From Vitreoscilla stercoraria DSM 513 (lineage in GTDB: Bacteria; Pseudomonadota; Gammaproteobacteria; Burkholderiales; Neisseriaceae): 64,000 bases of DNA. The notes under the pieces are model-generated. The model was not told the origin of the DNA and did no database searches. It saw only the letters and a program-made list of their open reading frames with translations. Each line of letters begins with the position of its first letter. The stretch's first letter is position 1. Where the stretch lies: positions 124,001-188,000 of the forward strand of contig NZ_KB908018.1 in the NCBI RefSeq assembly GCF_000382305.1, given 5' to 3'. Shown piece by piece: positions 9,343-17,791 of the stretch. The position numbers and the translations under genes were made by a program.

Positions 9343-10304
9343 GCGTGCTCACTGAAAAAGGTTAATACGGTTTGTGGCAACCATTGTAAGTTGCCTGGAA
9401 ATGGCCCACTGACAAAGCCCACATGCCCACCATGATCAGGCTGATACAAGGTGACGCATGCAGAGACCTCGGCTGCCGTTGGCAATGCTTCTGGCGGCAA
9501 AAATGGATCGTTTTGGGCATTGATGATTAGCGTGGGTATTTGGATGTGGCGCAACACAGGTTTGGCACTGCTGAGGCGGTAATAGCTGTCAGCATTGTCA
9601 AAACCATGTACAGGTGCGGTATAGTGTTGGTCAAAGTCTTTCAGGCCGTTACTGGCGAGCAAATGGTCCCAATGTAAATGGGGGTGTTTGCCTTGGTGCC
9701 GCTCTTGTGTGGCTTTGGGCAGTAAAGAGCGCAAAAAATACGGTGCGTACAATTTTTTACTCAAACCTTTTTCCAAGGCAACACTGGCCATAGGCAAATC
9801 CAACGGTGCTGAAATCACCGCAGCAGCATCCGCCAGTGCCAAATTTTGCGCTTCACCCAAATATTTTGCCAACATATTGCCACCCAATGACACACCCATC
9901 ACATACAATTTTTGCTCAGGATAGCGTTGGCGCAGTTGTTGTAACATCCATTCACACTCCAAACTGTCACCTGAATGATACGCTTTGTGGCTTTGATTCA
10001 CCACACCACCACAACCGCGATAGTGTACGACCACACCATGCCATTGTTTTTGTTTAACCATATGCATCAATGTCAACGCATAATGGCTGTGGCTACTGCC
10101 TTCTAAACCATGAAATAAAACCACGACAGGCGCATGGGTTTGGGGCGCATCGATGAAATCGTAAGCGACGACAGTTTCTTGTGTGGAATCGCTGAGCAAC
10201 TCACGGCGGTAACAAACTGAGGGAAGGGCAAGGACTTTGGGGTAAATGGTTTGCAAATGCCCCCCGCCTTTTAGCCAAATTGGGGCGGCGTAGTGGGGGA
10301 GCAT
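9339..10304 (-). CDS. YheT-family alpha/beta hydrolase
   Basis: About 321 residues. An alpha/beta-hydrolase fold with HGLEGSSHSHY (oxyanion region), nucleophile elbow GVSLGGN, acid in NAQNDPF and the catalytic His in DHGGHVGF. The family (COG0429) has esterase-like members, but the physiological substrate is not established. Start taken at ATG 10304; TTG at 10307 is the alternative. The 15 bases between the darP stop and this start are one DUS-like word (ATTTTCAGGACGCTTG on the minus strand), whose CAGGA is the only Shine-Dalgarno candidate. Confidence 0.85.
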   Translation of the reverse strand: MLPHYAAPIWLKGGGHLQTIYPKVLALPSVCYRRELLSDSTQETVVAYDFIDAPQTHAPVVVLFHGLEGSSHSHYALTLMHMVKQKQWHGVVVHYRGCGGVVNQSHKAYHSGDSLECEWMLQQLRQRYPEQKLYVMGVSLGGNMLAKYLGEAQNLALADAAAVISAPLDLPMASVALEKGLSKKLYAPYFLRSLLPKATQERHQGKHPHLHWDHLLASNGLKDFDQHYTAPVHGFDNADSYYRLSSAKPVLRHIQIPTLIINAQNDPFLPPEALPTAAEVSACVTLYQPDHGGHVGFVSGPFPGNLQWLPQTVLTFFSEHA

Positions 10305-10318
10305 CAAGCGTCCTGAAA
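10305..10318 (-). repeat. DUS-like word in the ribosome-binding position of the YheT-like gene
   Basis: On the minus strand TTTTCAGGACGCTT ends a base or so before the start codon. CAGGA, about six bases upstream of ATG 10304, is the best ribosome-binding match, so the word appears to do two jobs here. Confidence 0.6.
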
Positions 10319-10319
10319 A

Positions 10320-10853
10320 TCAGTTGTGTTCATTTTCATCAGCATTGTTGTCGTTATCGCTGCTTTTTTCGGCAGTGAAATGCTGCTTGAGAACTTGGAA
10401 AATCTCACGACGGGCTTTAGGTGATTTGTTCAATTCTTTTTCTTTGCGCGCGTTGCGAATCAAAGTACGCAAAGTGCCGATGTCCAAATCAGGTTCTTGA
10501 TTGATTAAAGTGGTCAAAGCCTCATCGTTGTCAATCAAGCGTTCACGTAATAATTCCAAACGCTGCATCAAAGCATTGTGAGCGGTATTGTCGCCTTTTA
10601 AGCGGGCTAAAAAGGCTTCAATAGGTGCAGGGTCGGTGTCACGCATCAAGCGGCCAATGTATTGGGCTTGGCGTTTAAGCGCACCGTTAGAATTGATTTT
10701 TTTGTAAAACACGATGGCTTCGTACAAACTTTCGTCTAAGCCTATTTTCTTCAAAGTATCGGTTGATAATTTGGTCAGTTGCATGCCCAAATCTTGTCTG
10801 TCGTCCATTTGTTTTTTAATTTGGGTCTTGCTGACGAATTCTTCTTCTTGCAT
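10320..10853 (-). CDS. darP: Ribosome-associated protein DarP (YjgA, DUF615)
   Basis: 177 residues from ATG 10853 (MQEEEFVSKTQIKKQMDD), chosen because AGGA stands six bases upstream; a start at 10880 would add nine residues not typical of the family. YjgA/DarP binds the 50S subunit and helps its late assembly in E. coli. The SKTQIKKQMDDRQDLG opening, the LARLKGDNTAHN stretch and the C-terminal RALIRNARKEK-like helix (here RTLIRNARKEKELN) are recognisable. It is first in a minus-strand run with the YheT-like gene and trpC. Confidence 0.88.
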   Translation of the reverse strand: MQEEEFVSKTQIKKQMDDRQDLGMQLTKLSTDTLKKIGLDESLYEAIVFYKKINSNGALKRQAQYIGRLMRDTDPAPIEAFLARLKGDNTAHNALMQRLELLRERLIDNDEALTTLINQEPDLDIGTLRTLIRNARKEKELNKSPKARREIFQVLKQHFTAEKSSDNDNNADENEHN

Positions 10854-11005
10854 GAGAGTTCCTACCACATAAATTTTCAAGGTTGAATGATACCGAAATT
10901 ATCGATTCTTCGCAGCTAACAGCCCGTTAAATAACAATTAACCATAGTTCAAACAATATCGGTACAATAACGACGATGCAATCTGATAAATGGGTTTAAG
11001 AGGTT

Positions 11006-12352
11006 ATGTTCAATCACAGCGAAAAACAATTGAGCGATTTGGCTCAACAAGCTTTGGATTATGCCAAGCAATGTGGTGCAAGCGCCGCCGATGTCGGCGT
11101 GAGTGAGTCGGTTGGTCAATCGGTCAGCATCAGATTGCAAGAAATCGAGCAATTGGAATACCAACAAGACAAATCGTTCGATATTACCGTGTATATGGGA
11201 CAGCGCAAAGGCAATGCCTCTAGCAGCGATTTTTCTGCGGCATCGGTAAAAGCGACTGTCGATGCAGCACTCAATATTGCCAAATATACTGCCGAAGACG
11301 ATTGTGCTGGTTTGGCAGACTCGGCTTTGTTGGCACGAACATGGCAAGATTTGGATTTGTTCCATCCTTGGGCTTTGGATGTCGACAAAGCCATTGAGGA
11401 AGCCAAAGCGTGTGAAGCGGCAGCGATGGCAGCAGACAGCCGTATTCATACCAGTGAAGGTGCGAGCATCAATACTACAGGCTCTAGCCAATATGTATTG
11501 GCTAACAGCAATGGCTTTGCCGCGTTCATGCAATCGAGCCGCCACAGCAAATCTTGCTCGGTATTGGCGCAAGACGAAAATGGTATGGAGCGCGATTATT
11601 GGTACGATCAAAGCCGTATTGCCACTGAATTATTGGACAACGAAACTTTGGGCAAAATCACTGCCGAGCGCACTGTACGCCGTTTGGGTGCGCGCCAAGT
11701 ACCAACAGGGGTTTATCCTGTGGTGTTTGACAATACGGTTTCAGGCAGCTTAATCAGTCATTTGGTTGGTGCTTTGAGTGGTGGCAGCCTGTATCGCAAA
11801 TCCAGCTTTTTGCAAGATTCTTTGGGCACGTCTATTTTGCCAGCATGGGTGCAATTGCGTGAAGAGCCTCACATTGTGCGTGGTTTATCAAGCACGTATT
11901 TTGACAGCGAAGGCGTGGCAACCAAGCCGCGCGACATCATCAAAGATGGCGTGGTCGAAGGCTATTTTTTGAGCAGTTACAGTGCACGCAAGCTGGGCAT
12001 GCAAACCACAGCCAATGCTGGCGGTGCACACAATTTGGTGTTGAATCCCAATAGCATTGATTTGAGTGATGTGCTCAAGCAAATGGGTACAGGCTTGTTG
12101 GTGACCGAATTGATGGGTCAAGGCGTGAATGCATTGACGGGCGATTATTCGCGTGGTGCAGCAGGATTTTGGGTAGAAAACGGTGTGATTGCATACCCTG
12201 TTGATGAAATCACGATTGCCGGTCAATTGCAAAATATGTTTAAAAATATTGTCGCCATTGGCAATGATGGGTTAAAACGCAGTGCGCACCGCATTGGTTC
12301 GATTCTCATCAGCGAGATGACGATTGCCGGTGATGAAGCAGTTGAGGATTAA
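11006..12352 (+). CDS. pmbA: Metalloprotease PmbA/TldE
   Basis: 448 residues. TldE/PmbA is the non-catalytic partner of the zinc protease TldD, which degrades unfolded peptides and matures microcin-type peptides. Recognisable parts are the N-terminal domain with AADVGVSES, the central RLGARQVPTGVYPVVFDN and the C-terminal GAAGFWVENGVIAYPVDEITIAGQL. tldD is not in the window. The ATG has AAGAGG just upstream. It is divergent from darP across about 150 bp. Confidence 0.95.
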   Translation: MFNHSEKQLSDLAQQALDYAKQCGASAADVGVSESVGQSVSIRLQEIEQLEYQQDKSFDITVYMGQRKGNASSSDFSAASVKATVDAALNIAKYTAEDDCAGLADSALLARTWQDLDLFHPWALDVDKAIEEAKACEAAAMAADSRIHTSEGASINTTGSSQYVLANSNGFAAFMQSSRHSKSCSVLAQDENGMERDYWYDQSRIATELLDNETLGKITAERTVRRLGARQVPTGVYPVVFDNTVSGSLISHLVGALSGGSLYRKSSFLQDSLGTSILPAWVQLREEPHIVRGLSSTYFDSEGVATKPRDIIKDGVVEGYFLSSYSARKLGMQTTANAGGAHNLVLNPNSIDLSDVLKQMGTGLLVTELMGQGVNALTGDYSRGAAGFWVENGVIAYPVDEITIAGQLQNMFKNIVAIGNDGLKRSAHRIGSILISEMTIAGDEAVED

Positions 12353-12389
12353 GCCTGAGCTGCATCGATTCACATTCTAAGGGTAGAAG

Positions 12390-12893
12390 ATGTCCGGTAA
12401 AAAGTATTTGTGGTTCATTGTGGTGGTGTCGGCCATCATCATGGCAGCAGCTCTGTATTCGCAACATGTGTTGAAAATGGAGCCTTGCCCTTTGTGTATT
12501 TTTCAGCGCGTGGCGGTAATGGCAGTGGGTGCTGTGGCTTTGCTGATGGCATTGATTCCCAATCGTCAAAAAACGGTTGGTTTGGGTGCGGCAATTTTAA
12601 TCAGCATTCCTGCGCTCATTGGTTTGAGCATTGCATTGCGCCAACGTTATATTCAAGGTTTACCACCTTCAGAAGTGCCTGCTTGTGGTCCGGGTTTGGA
12701 CTTTATGATGAATACTTTGCCATTGCAAAGTTTGATTCAAACGGTTTTAAGTGGTTCAGGTGAATGTGCGGTGGTGGATTATTTCTTGGGTGTACCTTTG
12801 CCAATTTGGAGCGCCTTGTTTTTTGTGTTTGCTATTGGTATGGCTTGGTTTGCTTGGTTCAAGTCACGTCCAAACCGTCGGTATGGTTATTGA
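12390..12893 (+). CDS. dsbB: Disulfide bond formation protein DsbB
   Basis: Inner-membrane quinone reductase that reoxidises periplasmic DsbA. 167 residues with four hydrophobic helices. Both redox pairs are present: Cys33/Cys36 (CPLC) in the first periplasmic loop and Cys99/Cys126 in the second. It follows pmbA by 37 bp and a very small lipoprotein gene starts 8 bp after it, so it is likely one transcription unit ending at the hairpin 13052-13085. Confidence 0.95.
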   Translation: MSGKKYLWFIVVVSAIIMAAALYSQHVLKMEPCPLCIFQRVAVMAVGAVALLMALIPNRQKTVGLGAAILISIPALIGLSIALRQRYIQGLPPSEVPACGPGLDFMMNTLPLQSLIQTVLSGSGECAVVDYFLGVPLPIWSALFFVFAIGMAWFAWFKSRPNRRYGY

Positions 12894-12900
12894 TAAGGTG

Positions 12901-13035
12901 ATGAAAATGAAACAAAGTATGGGTATGATTTTGATTGTTTTGGCTTTGGCCGCGTGTAGCAGCACAGGTTCTACTTCGGGCTCTAGCCAAGTGTACGGTC
13001 AAGTGAGCGGTGGCGTGGGTTATACGTCACATTGA
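12901..13035 (+). CDS. Very small putative lipoprotein after dsbB
   Basis: 44 residues. The N-terminal signal MKMKQSMGMILIVLALAAC ends in a lipobox (LAAC), so the mature peptide would be about 26 residues, rich in Ser, Gly and Thr. ATG 12901 has a TAAGGTG ribosome binding sequence directly before it and lies 8 bp after dsbB, in front of a strong terminator. I recognise no family. It could be an envelope anchor or a partner of the disulfide pathway, but the mature part has only the lipid-modified Cys. The positional evidence for a real gene is good. Confidence 0.65.
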   Translation: MKMKQSMGMILIVLALAACSSTGSTSGSSQVYGQVSGGVGYTSH

Positions 13036-13051
13036 TGTGCTTATCAAAAGT

Positions 13052-13085
13052 AAAAGCGTCCTGTAAATGTTTACAGGACGCTTTT
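13052..13085. terminator. Intrinsic terminator made of a DUS-like pair
   Basis: AAAAGCGTCCTGTAAA (13052-13067), two-base loop, TTTACAGGACGCTTTT (13070-13085), then further Ts. A 16 bp perfect stem between two convergent units (pmbA-dsbB-lipoprotein and the peptidase gene), so it can act in both directions. Confidence 0.88.
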
Positions 13086-13097
13086 TTATGGGTTGAT

Positions 13098-15110
13098 TTA
13101 TTGGCTTAATTGCTGTTCAAAAAAGCGCAATACCAAAGCGGTTTCTTCTGCCAATTGGTCTTGTGTGCCATTGCCGCTGTGACCACCATCTTCAGGACAC
13201 AACAACCATGCTGCTTGTTTGAGTTCTTGCAAGCGCGCATGCGTTTTCAAAGCGTGAGCAGGATGCACGCGGTCATCACTGAAACTGGTGGTGAGCAAAG
13301 TTTTAGGATAAGTCACATCTTCTTGCAAATTGTGGTAGGGCGACAAAGCTTGTAGTGATGCTGTGGCTGTTGGGTCTGCATCATCTGGATTGCCAAACTC
13401 AGCAATCCACGATGTTCCTGACGACCATTTTGTATAATTGAGCATGTCGGCTAATGGCATTTCAGCCACCACAGCACCGATTTGAGTCGGTGCTTGTGCC
13501 ATCGCCGCCAAAACCACCAAACCGCCATTGCTACCACCTTGTAAACCAATTTGTGTGGCAGTTGCCAAATTTCGCTGTTGTAAATCTTGTACCACGCTGA
13601 GTAAATCTTCAATGGTTTTGTGCTTGTTGTTACCAATGGCCGCTTGGTGCCATTGCGGACCAAATTCGCCGCCACCACGCACATTCGCTACCACAAAAGC
13701 ATAACCTTGGCTCAACCAATGTCGACCCATTAAACCCAAATAATGCGGCAATTCAGCCACAGCAAAACCACCATACACATACACAATTGTCGGTTTGGGC
13801 GCATCGCTTGGCGTGCCAACATGAAAATAAGGAATGGACGTGCCATCTGTGCTTTGCGTCCAAAATTGTTGGGTTTGCATGTTTTTAGCATCAAATTGTT
13901 TCGGCTGTTTGCGCAAAACCGCCACATCTTGCTGGGCAAAATCGACACACAGTAAAGTCAAAGGCGTGCTGAAATCGCTGATGGCGACATAGACCACATC
14001 ACCGCCATAAGGTTGGTCGACTAATTCGATGGTGCCACGAGGCAGCGCAGGCACGGTGGCTTGTTGCCACGCACCTTGGGAAAATTGTTGCGCACGCAAT
14101 TGGCTTTGAACATTGTCCAACACATGCATCACTACAAATTGGCGTGTGGTTTCGACCGCTTCTAAAATACAGGCCGCTGTGGGCTCGAACAAAATTTGTG
14201 CTGCACCCAATTGACCTTTGCTCAATTTGACCGCTAACAAACTGCCATTGGCATAACGGGTATTGGCACGTTGCCAATCGCTTTTGAGCCACACCAATAA
14301 TTGACCGCCCAAATAACCAATCAAATCGCAGTTTTCAGGCAGGTTTAAAGGCTGCGCTTGCAAATCGCCATCGACCCAGTAATAGGTTTTGCGGTAAAAA
14401 TCATGCGCCACTTCAATGACATCCAAATCTTTGCCTTGTGGATCCAAATAGCGACAAGCTGCGACAAACATATCATCGATTTCAGCTTGTAAAACGGGAA
14501 TGGCTTCATCCATACTGTTGCCACGCTCTAATAGCCACACTTGGCGAGGGTAGCCGCTGGTGGTTAATTGCGCTTCGTGCCAAGCAGGGCAGACCCAAAC
14601 GCTGTCTAAGTCACGCCATGCAATGTGGTTTTTGCCCAATGGAAAATGAAAACCACTGTCCACCAAGCGTTTTTCAGCCAAATCAAATTCCAATGTATAA
14701 GCGGCATCGCCGCCATTGCTGCCAAACTCTAACAAAGTGCGAGTTGGGTGCAACGTGCAATGCGTGACATGATTCAAATACACATCGTCCTGTAACACCT
14801 CATCAAATGCTTCCACCGAAAACAAAATGTCCCAATCAGGCAAGCCCGAACGAAAACTGGCCGCCGTACACACACGATAAACGCCTTTAGGATAATCGGC
14901 ATTTTGATGAATGTGGTACATCCGCGCACGATGCTCTTGGCAAAACGGAATTTGTTTTTCATTTTGAATCTGCGCCAACATGTCTTGCGCCATGTCTTTG
15001 GTGCGTTGGTCTTCAAACTGTGCCAAGGTTTGCGCATGGGCACAAGCGGCATATTGTTGGGTTTCAGGACGGTTTAAATCTTCTAGATGGCTGTGGGCAT
15101 CACAATTCAT
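13098..15110 (-). CDS. Prolyl oligopeptidase family serine peptidase (S9)
   Basis: About 670 residues. N-terminal beta-propeller region and C-terminal alpha/beta-hydrolase domain with nucleophile GGSNGG (Ser527), the aspartate in SFSDDRVHP and the histidine in EDGGHSG; VYGGF and NVRGGGEFG are typical S9A motifs. No signal peptide is visible, so it is probably cytosolic and cleaves short peptides after proline or a related residue. Start taken at ATG 15110. An in-frame TTG at 15128 is possible, but a TATAAT-like -10 at 15143-15148 (minus strand) would place transcription start between the two. Confidence 0.88.
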   Translation of the reverse strand: MNCDAHSHLEDLNRPETQQYAACAHAQTLAQFEDQRTKDMAQDMLAQIQNEKQIPFCQEHRARMYHIHQNADYPKGVYRVCTAASFRSGLPDWDILFSVEAFDEVLQDDVYLNHVTHCTLHPTRTLLEFGSNGGDAAYTLEFDLAEKRLVDSGFHFPLGKNHIAWRDLDSVWVCPAWHEAQLTTSGYPRQVWLLERGNSMDEAIPVLQAEIDDMFVAACRYLDPQGKDLDVIEVAHDFYRKTYYWVDGDLQAQPLNLPENCDLIGYLGGQLLVWLKSDWQRANTRYANGSLLAVKLSKGQLGAAQILFEPTAACILEAVETTRQFVVMHVLDNVQSQLRAQQFSQGAWQQATVPALPRGTIELVDQPYGGDVVYVAISDFSTPLTLLCVDFAQQDVAVLRKQPKQFDAKNMQTQQFWTQSTDGTSIPYFHVGTPSDAPKPTIVYVYGGFAVAELPHYLGLMGRHWLSQGYAFVVANVRGGGEFGPQWHQAAIGNNKHKTIEDLLSVVQDLQQRNLATATQIGLQGGSNGGLVVLAAMAQAPTQIGAVVAEMPLADMLNYTKWSSGTSWIAEFGNPDDADPTATASLQALSPYHNLQEDVTYPKTLLTTSFSDDRVHPAHALKTHARLQELKQAAWLLCPEDGGHSGNGTQDQLAEETALVLRFFEQQLSQ

Positions 15111-15219
15111 GGTATTCAATTCAATCAAAGCATCAATGATGCATTATAACGTGAAATACAGGCCGCTTTGAGTGGCAACATGACTGACAGTTTGTGTAAA
15201 TCCAGTGAATCTACTTGCA

Positions 15220-15238
15220 AATGATAAAAGCTATCATT
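15220..15238. promoter_or_regulatory. Fur-box-like operator upstream of bfd
   Basis: AATGATA (15220-15226), five-base spacer, TATCATT (15232-15238): a perfect 7-5-7 inverted repeat matching the Fur consensus arrangement. It lies about 43 bp before the bfd start, so bfd is expected to be iron-repressed, as in other bacteria. Confidence 0.7.
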
Positions 15239-15280
15239 ATTATAGCGTTTCATAATTGTTTTTAAATCAAGGATTGCCAC

Positions 15281-15487
15281 ATGTTTGTATGTATTTGCAA
15301 TGGTGTGACTGATACTGAAATCAAGCAAAGCATTGCGGATGGTTGCCGTGATATGGCGAGTTTGCAAGCGGAGTTGGAAGTGGCGACTTGTTGCGGTCGT
15401 TGTGGTGATATGTGCGAAAAATTATTGAGCGAAGCCCATCATGTTCATGAACCTCGCTCAGTGGGCATTTTAATCCACGCTGTGTAA
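15281..15487 (+). CDS. bfd: Bacterioferritin-associated ferredoxin
   Basis: 68 residues. Carries a [2Fe-2S] cluster and passes electrons to bacterioferritin heme to release stored iron. The cluster ligands Cys4, Cys6, Cys38 and Cys41 match the CxC...CxxC Bfd pattern. It is convergent with the two bacterioferritin genes, ending three bases before the end of the first. A Fur-box-like site lies upstream. The C-terminal histidine-containing tail is variable in the family. Confidence 0.93.
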   Translation: MFVCICNGVTDTEIKQSIADGCRDMASLQAELEVATCCGRCGDMCEKLLSEAHHVHEPRSVGILIHAV

Positions 15488-15490
15488 GCT

Positions 15491-15967
15491 TTATGCTTGA
15501 TTGCCAACAGCTTGTTGGATGAAGTTTTCCAAACCCATTTCTTCAATCAAGAACAATTGATTTTCTAGCCAATCGATGTGTTCTTCGTTTTCTTCTTTAA
15601 GTTTGTGCAACATGTCACGGCTGACGTAATCGCCTTCAGCTTCGCACACTTTAATCGCTTCAATCAAAGCTGCGCTTTTGATATTTTCCAGTTGCACATC
15701 ACATTCGAGCATTTCTTTGACGTTTTCGCCCAACAGTAACTTGCCCAAATCTTGCAAGTTTGGCAAACCTTCGAGCAATAAAATGCGTTCAATGACGTCG
15801 TCAGACATCTTCATTTCTTCAATCGATTGTTTGTAAACGTGCTTGCCCAAAGCTTCGATGCCCCAGTTTTTCAACATGCGTGCATGTAAAAAATACTGAT
15901 TGATGGCAATCAAAGACACAGCCAAGACTTTGTTCAATTCACGTTTTACAGGACGGCTTCCTTGCAT
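15491..15967 (-). CDS. Bacterioferritin, heme-type subunit with an incomplete ferroxidase site
   Basis: 158 residues, clearly bacterioferritin (AINQYFLHARMLKNWG; RILLLEGLPNLQDLG). Counted against E. coli Bfr, the heme ligand Met52 is kept (EMKM, residues 51-54), but three of six diiron ligands are replaced: Glu18 is Ser, His54 is Met and Glu127 is Asn. Glu51, Glu94 and His130 remain. It should therefore bind heme but not oxidise iron itself. The gene upstream encodes the complementary subunit, so a mixed 24-mer is likely, as known for paired Bfr subunits in Neisseria and Pseudomonas. Confidence 0.92.
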   Translation of the reverse strand: MQGSRPVKRELNKVLAVSLIAINQYFLHARMLKNWGIEALGKHVYKQSIEEMKMSDDVIERILLLEGLPNLQDLGKLLLGENVKEMLECDVQLENIKSAALIEAIKVCEAEGDYVSRDMLHKLKEENEEHIDWLENQLFLIEEMGLENFIQQAVGNQA

Positions 15968-15987
15968 GTTCGTCTCCTTTATTGAGT

Positions 15988-16452
15988 TTAGACTTGGCTT
16001 TGCAAGTAGTTTTGTAAGCCCATCAAATCAATCAAGCGCAATTGTTGTTCTAGCCAATGAGCGTGGTCTTCTTCGGTATCACGCAATTGTACAATCAACA
16101 AATCGCGAGTGACATAATCGAATTCTTGTTCACACAAACGAATGCCTTGTTTTAAAGCATCGCGCACGTGCAATTCCAAAGCCAAATCCGATTGGAACAT
16201 CGATGGAACGTCTGTGCCGATATTCAATGCGCTGGGCACCATTTGAGGTGTGCCACCGAGCATCAAAATGCGTTTGATCATTTGCGCGGCATGGTCGCCT
16301 TCTTCTTGCATTTCATGCGTCATGCGTTCGAACAATTTGCTATAGCCCCAATCTTCGTACATTTGGGCATGAATAAAATATTGGTCACGCGCACCCAACT
16401 CACCTGCGAGCAACTCGTTCAAATATTGAATGACAGCTTTTGAGCCTTGCAT
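15988..16452 (-). CDS. Bacterioferritin, ferroxidase-type subunit without the heme methionine
   Basis: 154 residues. The ferroxidase ligands Glu18, Glu51, His54, Glu93 (equivalent to 94), Glu127 and His130 are all present, while the heme-ligand position 52 is Gly (EEGDH, residues 50-54). It is the mirror image of its neighbour, which has Met52 but a broken diiron site. It is first in a two-gene minus-strand unit, with 20 bp between the genes. A Fur-box-like sequence lies about 105 bp upstream. It takes up and oxidises Fe2+ in the protein cage. Confidence 0.92.
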   Translation of the reverse strand: MQGSKAVIQYLNELLAGELGARDQYFIHAQMYEDWGYSKLFERMTHEMQEEGDHAAQMIKRILMLGGTPQMVPSALNIGTDVPSMFQSDLALELHVRDALKQGIRLCEQEFDYVTRDLLIVQLRDTEEDHAHWLEQQLRLIDLMGLQNYLQSQV

Positions 16453-16556
16453 GATGGATTCCTTTATTTTGTGGTTCGGATGAACCAGACATGGGTAGTA
16501 ATGGGTTTATTTTAACAAAAAATTTTATCAATTTGAAAGTATTAATTTATATTATT

Positions 16557-16575
16557 AATAATAACAGTTCTCATT
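16557..16575. promoter_or_regulatory. Possible Fur-box-like site upstream of the bacterioferritin genes
   Basis: On the minus strand AATGAGA, five bases, TATTATT: two differences from the perfect repeat found upstream of bfd. It is about 105 bp before the start of the first bacterioferritin gene, in an AT-rich stretch. Regulation of bfr by Fur can be positive or indirect, so the sign is not predicted. Confidence 0.4.
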
Positions 16576-16621
16576 AAGTTTCAATGATTTAAATGAAAAT
16601 TAATGCTATTTGTATCTAAAA

Positions 16622-16651
16622 AAGCGTCCTGTAAATCATTACAGGACGCTT
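16622..16651. terminator. DUS-like pair terminating the transaldolase unit
   Basis: AAGCGTCCTGTAA (16622-16634), four-base loop, TTACAGGACGCTT (16639-16651), with a run of six As on the left that reads as Ts on the minus strand. It lies downstream of tal and upstream of the bacterioferritin genes on the same strand. Confidence 0.82.
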
Positions 16652-16716
16652 GAGTCTAAACCCTTGTTAGTGATGGTGATTCAGACGCCATACACTATCT
16701 ATCGACCAACGTTTGT

Positions 16717-17772
16717 TTAAGCGGTAATCAACAGAATTTTGGCGAAAGCCTCTTCAAACTGCTTCAAGCCATCGTCGCGCAAACGCAACGCCAAAGCGTC
16801 CAAGTCTATGCCCAAAGCCGTTACATCTGCCAATACTTGTGCTGAGGCAGCTTCTTTGCCACTTAAACTGGCGCTGACGTTGCCATGGTCGATAAAGGCA
16901 TTCAAAGTGGCGCTAGGAACGGTATTGACAGTGTGCTCGCCAATCAATTCGTCCACATACAATGTGTCAGGGTAGGCAGGATTTTTGGTGCCTGTCGATG
17001 CCCATAACAATTGCAAACGTGTCGCACCTTGTGTTTGCAAATCTTGCCAAGGTGTTTGTTGCGTGAACGCTTCCCAATCGGCATAAGCGCTGCGTGCCAA
17101 AGACAAAGCCACTTTGCCTTGTAAAGCTTCTGGCAAGCTGATGTCCAAAGCCGTATCAATGCGCGATAAGAAAAAGCTGGCGACCACAAAAATTTTGTCA
17201 ATCGGCAAACCTTGCGCAACACGTTGTTGCAAGCCTTGTGCGTGTGCGTCCATGATTTGTGCCAAAACTTGGCGCGAGAAAATCAAAGTCATGTTGACGT
17301 TGATGCCAGAGGCCACCAATTCGGTTAGTGCTTCAATGCCTGCGTCTGTGGCAGGGACTTTGATCATGGCGTTCGGTTGGTTAATTGCTTGCCACAAGCG
17401 TTTGCCTTCGGTGATGGTACCTTGGGCATCGTGTGACAATTCAGGAGATACTTCCAAACTCACCATGCCAGCTTGACCATTATGGGCTTGGTAAACAGGC
17501 AAAGTCACCAAACAAGCGTCCTGTACGTCGGCAATGGCCAAGGTTTCATAACGGCTTTTGGCATCCATATCTTGCTGTTTTAAAGCAGCCAATTCTTCGG
17601 TATACAACGCATCGTTTTGAAAAGCTTGTTGGAAAATGGCAGGATTGGATGTGACACCCATCACACCATCTGCCAATTTGCTTGCCAATTCCCCTGATTG
17701 AATCAATGAGCGCGACAAACTGTCGAGCCAAATTTGTTGTCCTAATTGAGCCACTTGTTGCAACTTGCTCAT
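16717..17772 (-). CDS. tal: Transaldolase
   Basis: Pentose phosphate pathway enzyme that transfers a three-carbon dihydroxyacetone unit via a Schiff base. 351 residues, the longer bacterial type. The catalytic lysine lies in MIKVPATDAG; GVTSNPAIFQ, VNMTLIFS and FVVASFFLSRID are also recognisable. The start is taken at ATG 17772 (MSKLQQVAQLGQQIW), which has AAGGAAC upstream, rather than ATG 17805 inside the preceding gene. A DUS-like GCGTCCTG lies in the coding sequence near 17516-17523. Confidence 0.94.
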   Translation of the reverse strand: MSKLQQVAQLGQQIWLDSLSRSLIQSGELASKLADGVMGVTSNPAIFQQAFQNDALYTEELAALKQQDMDAKSRYETLAIADVQDACLVTLPVYQAHNGQAGMVSLEVSPELSHDAQGTITEGKRLWQAINQPNAMIKVPATDAGIEALTELVASGINVNMTLIFSRQVLAQIMDAHAQGLQQRVAQGLPIDKIFVVASFFLSRIDTALDISLPEALQGKVALSLARSAYADWEAFTQQTPWQDLQTQGATRLQLLWASTGTKNPAYPDTLYVDELIGEHTVNTVPSATLNAFIDHGNVSASLSGKEAASAQVLADVTALGIDLDALALRLRDDGLKQFEEAFAKILLITA

Positions 17773-17791
17773 GTTTGTTCCTTTGATATTG

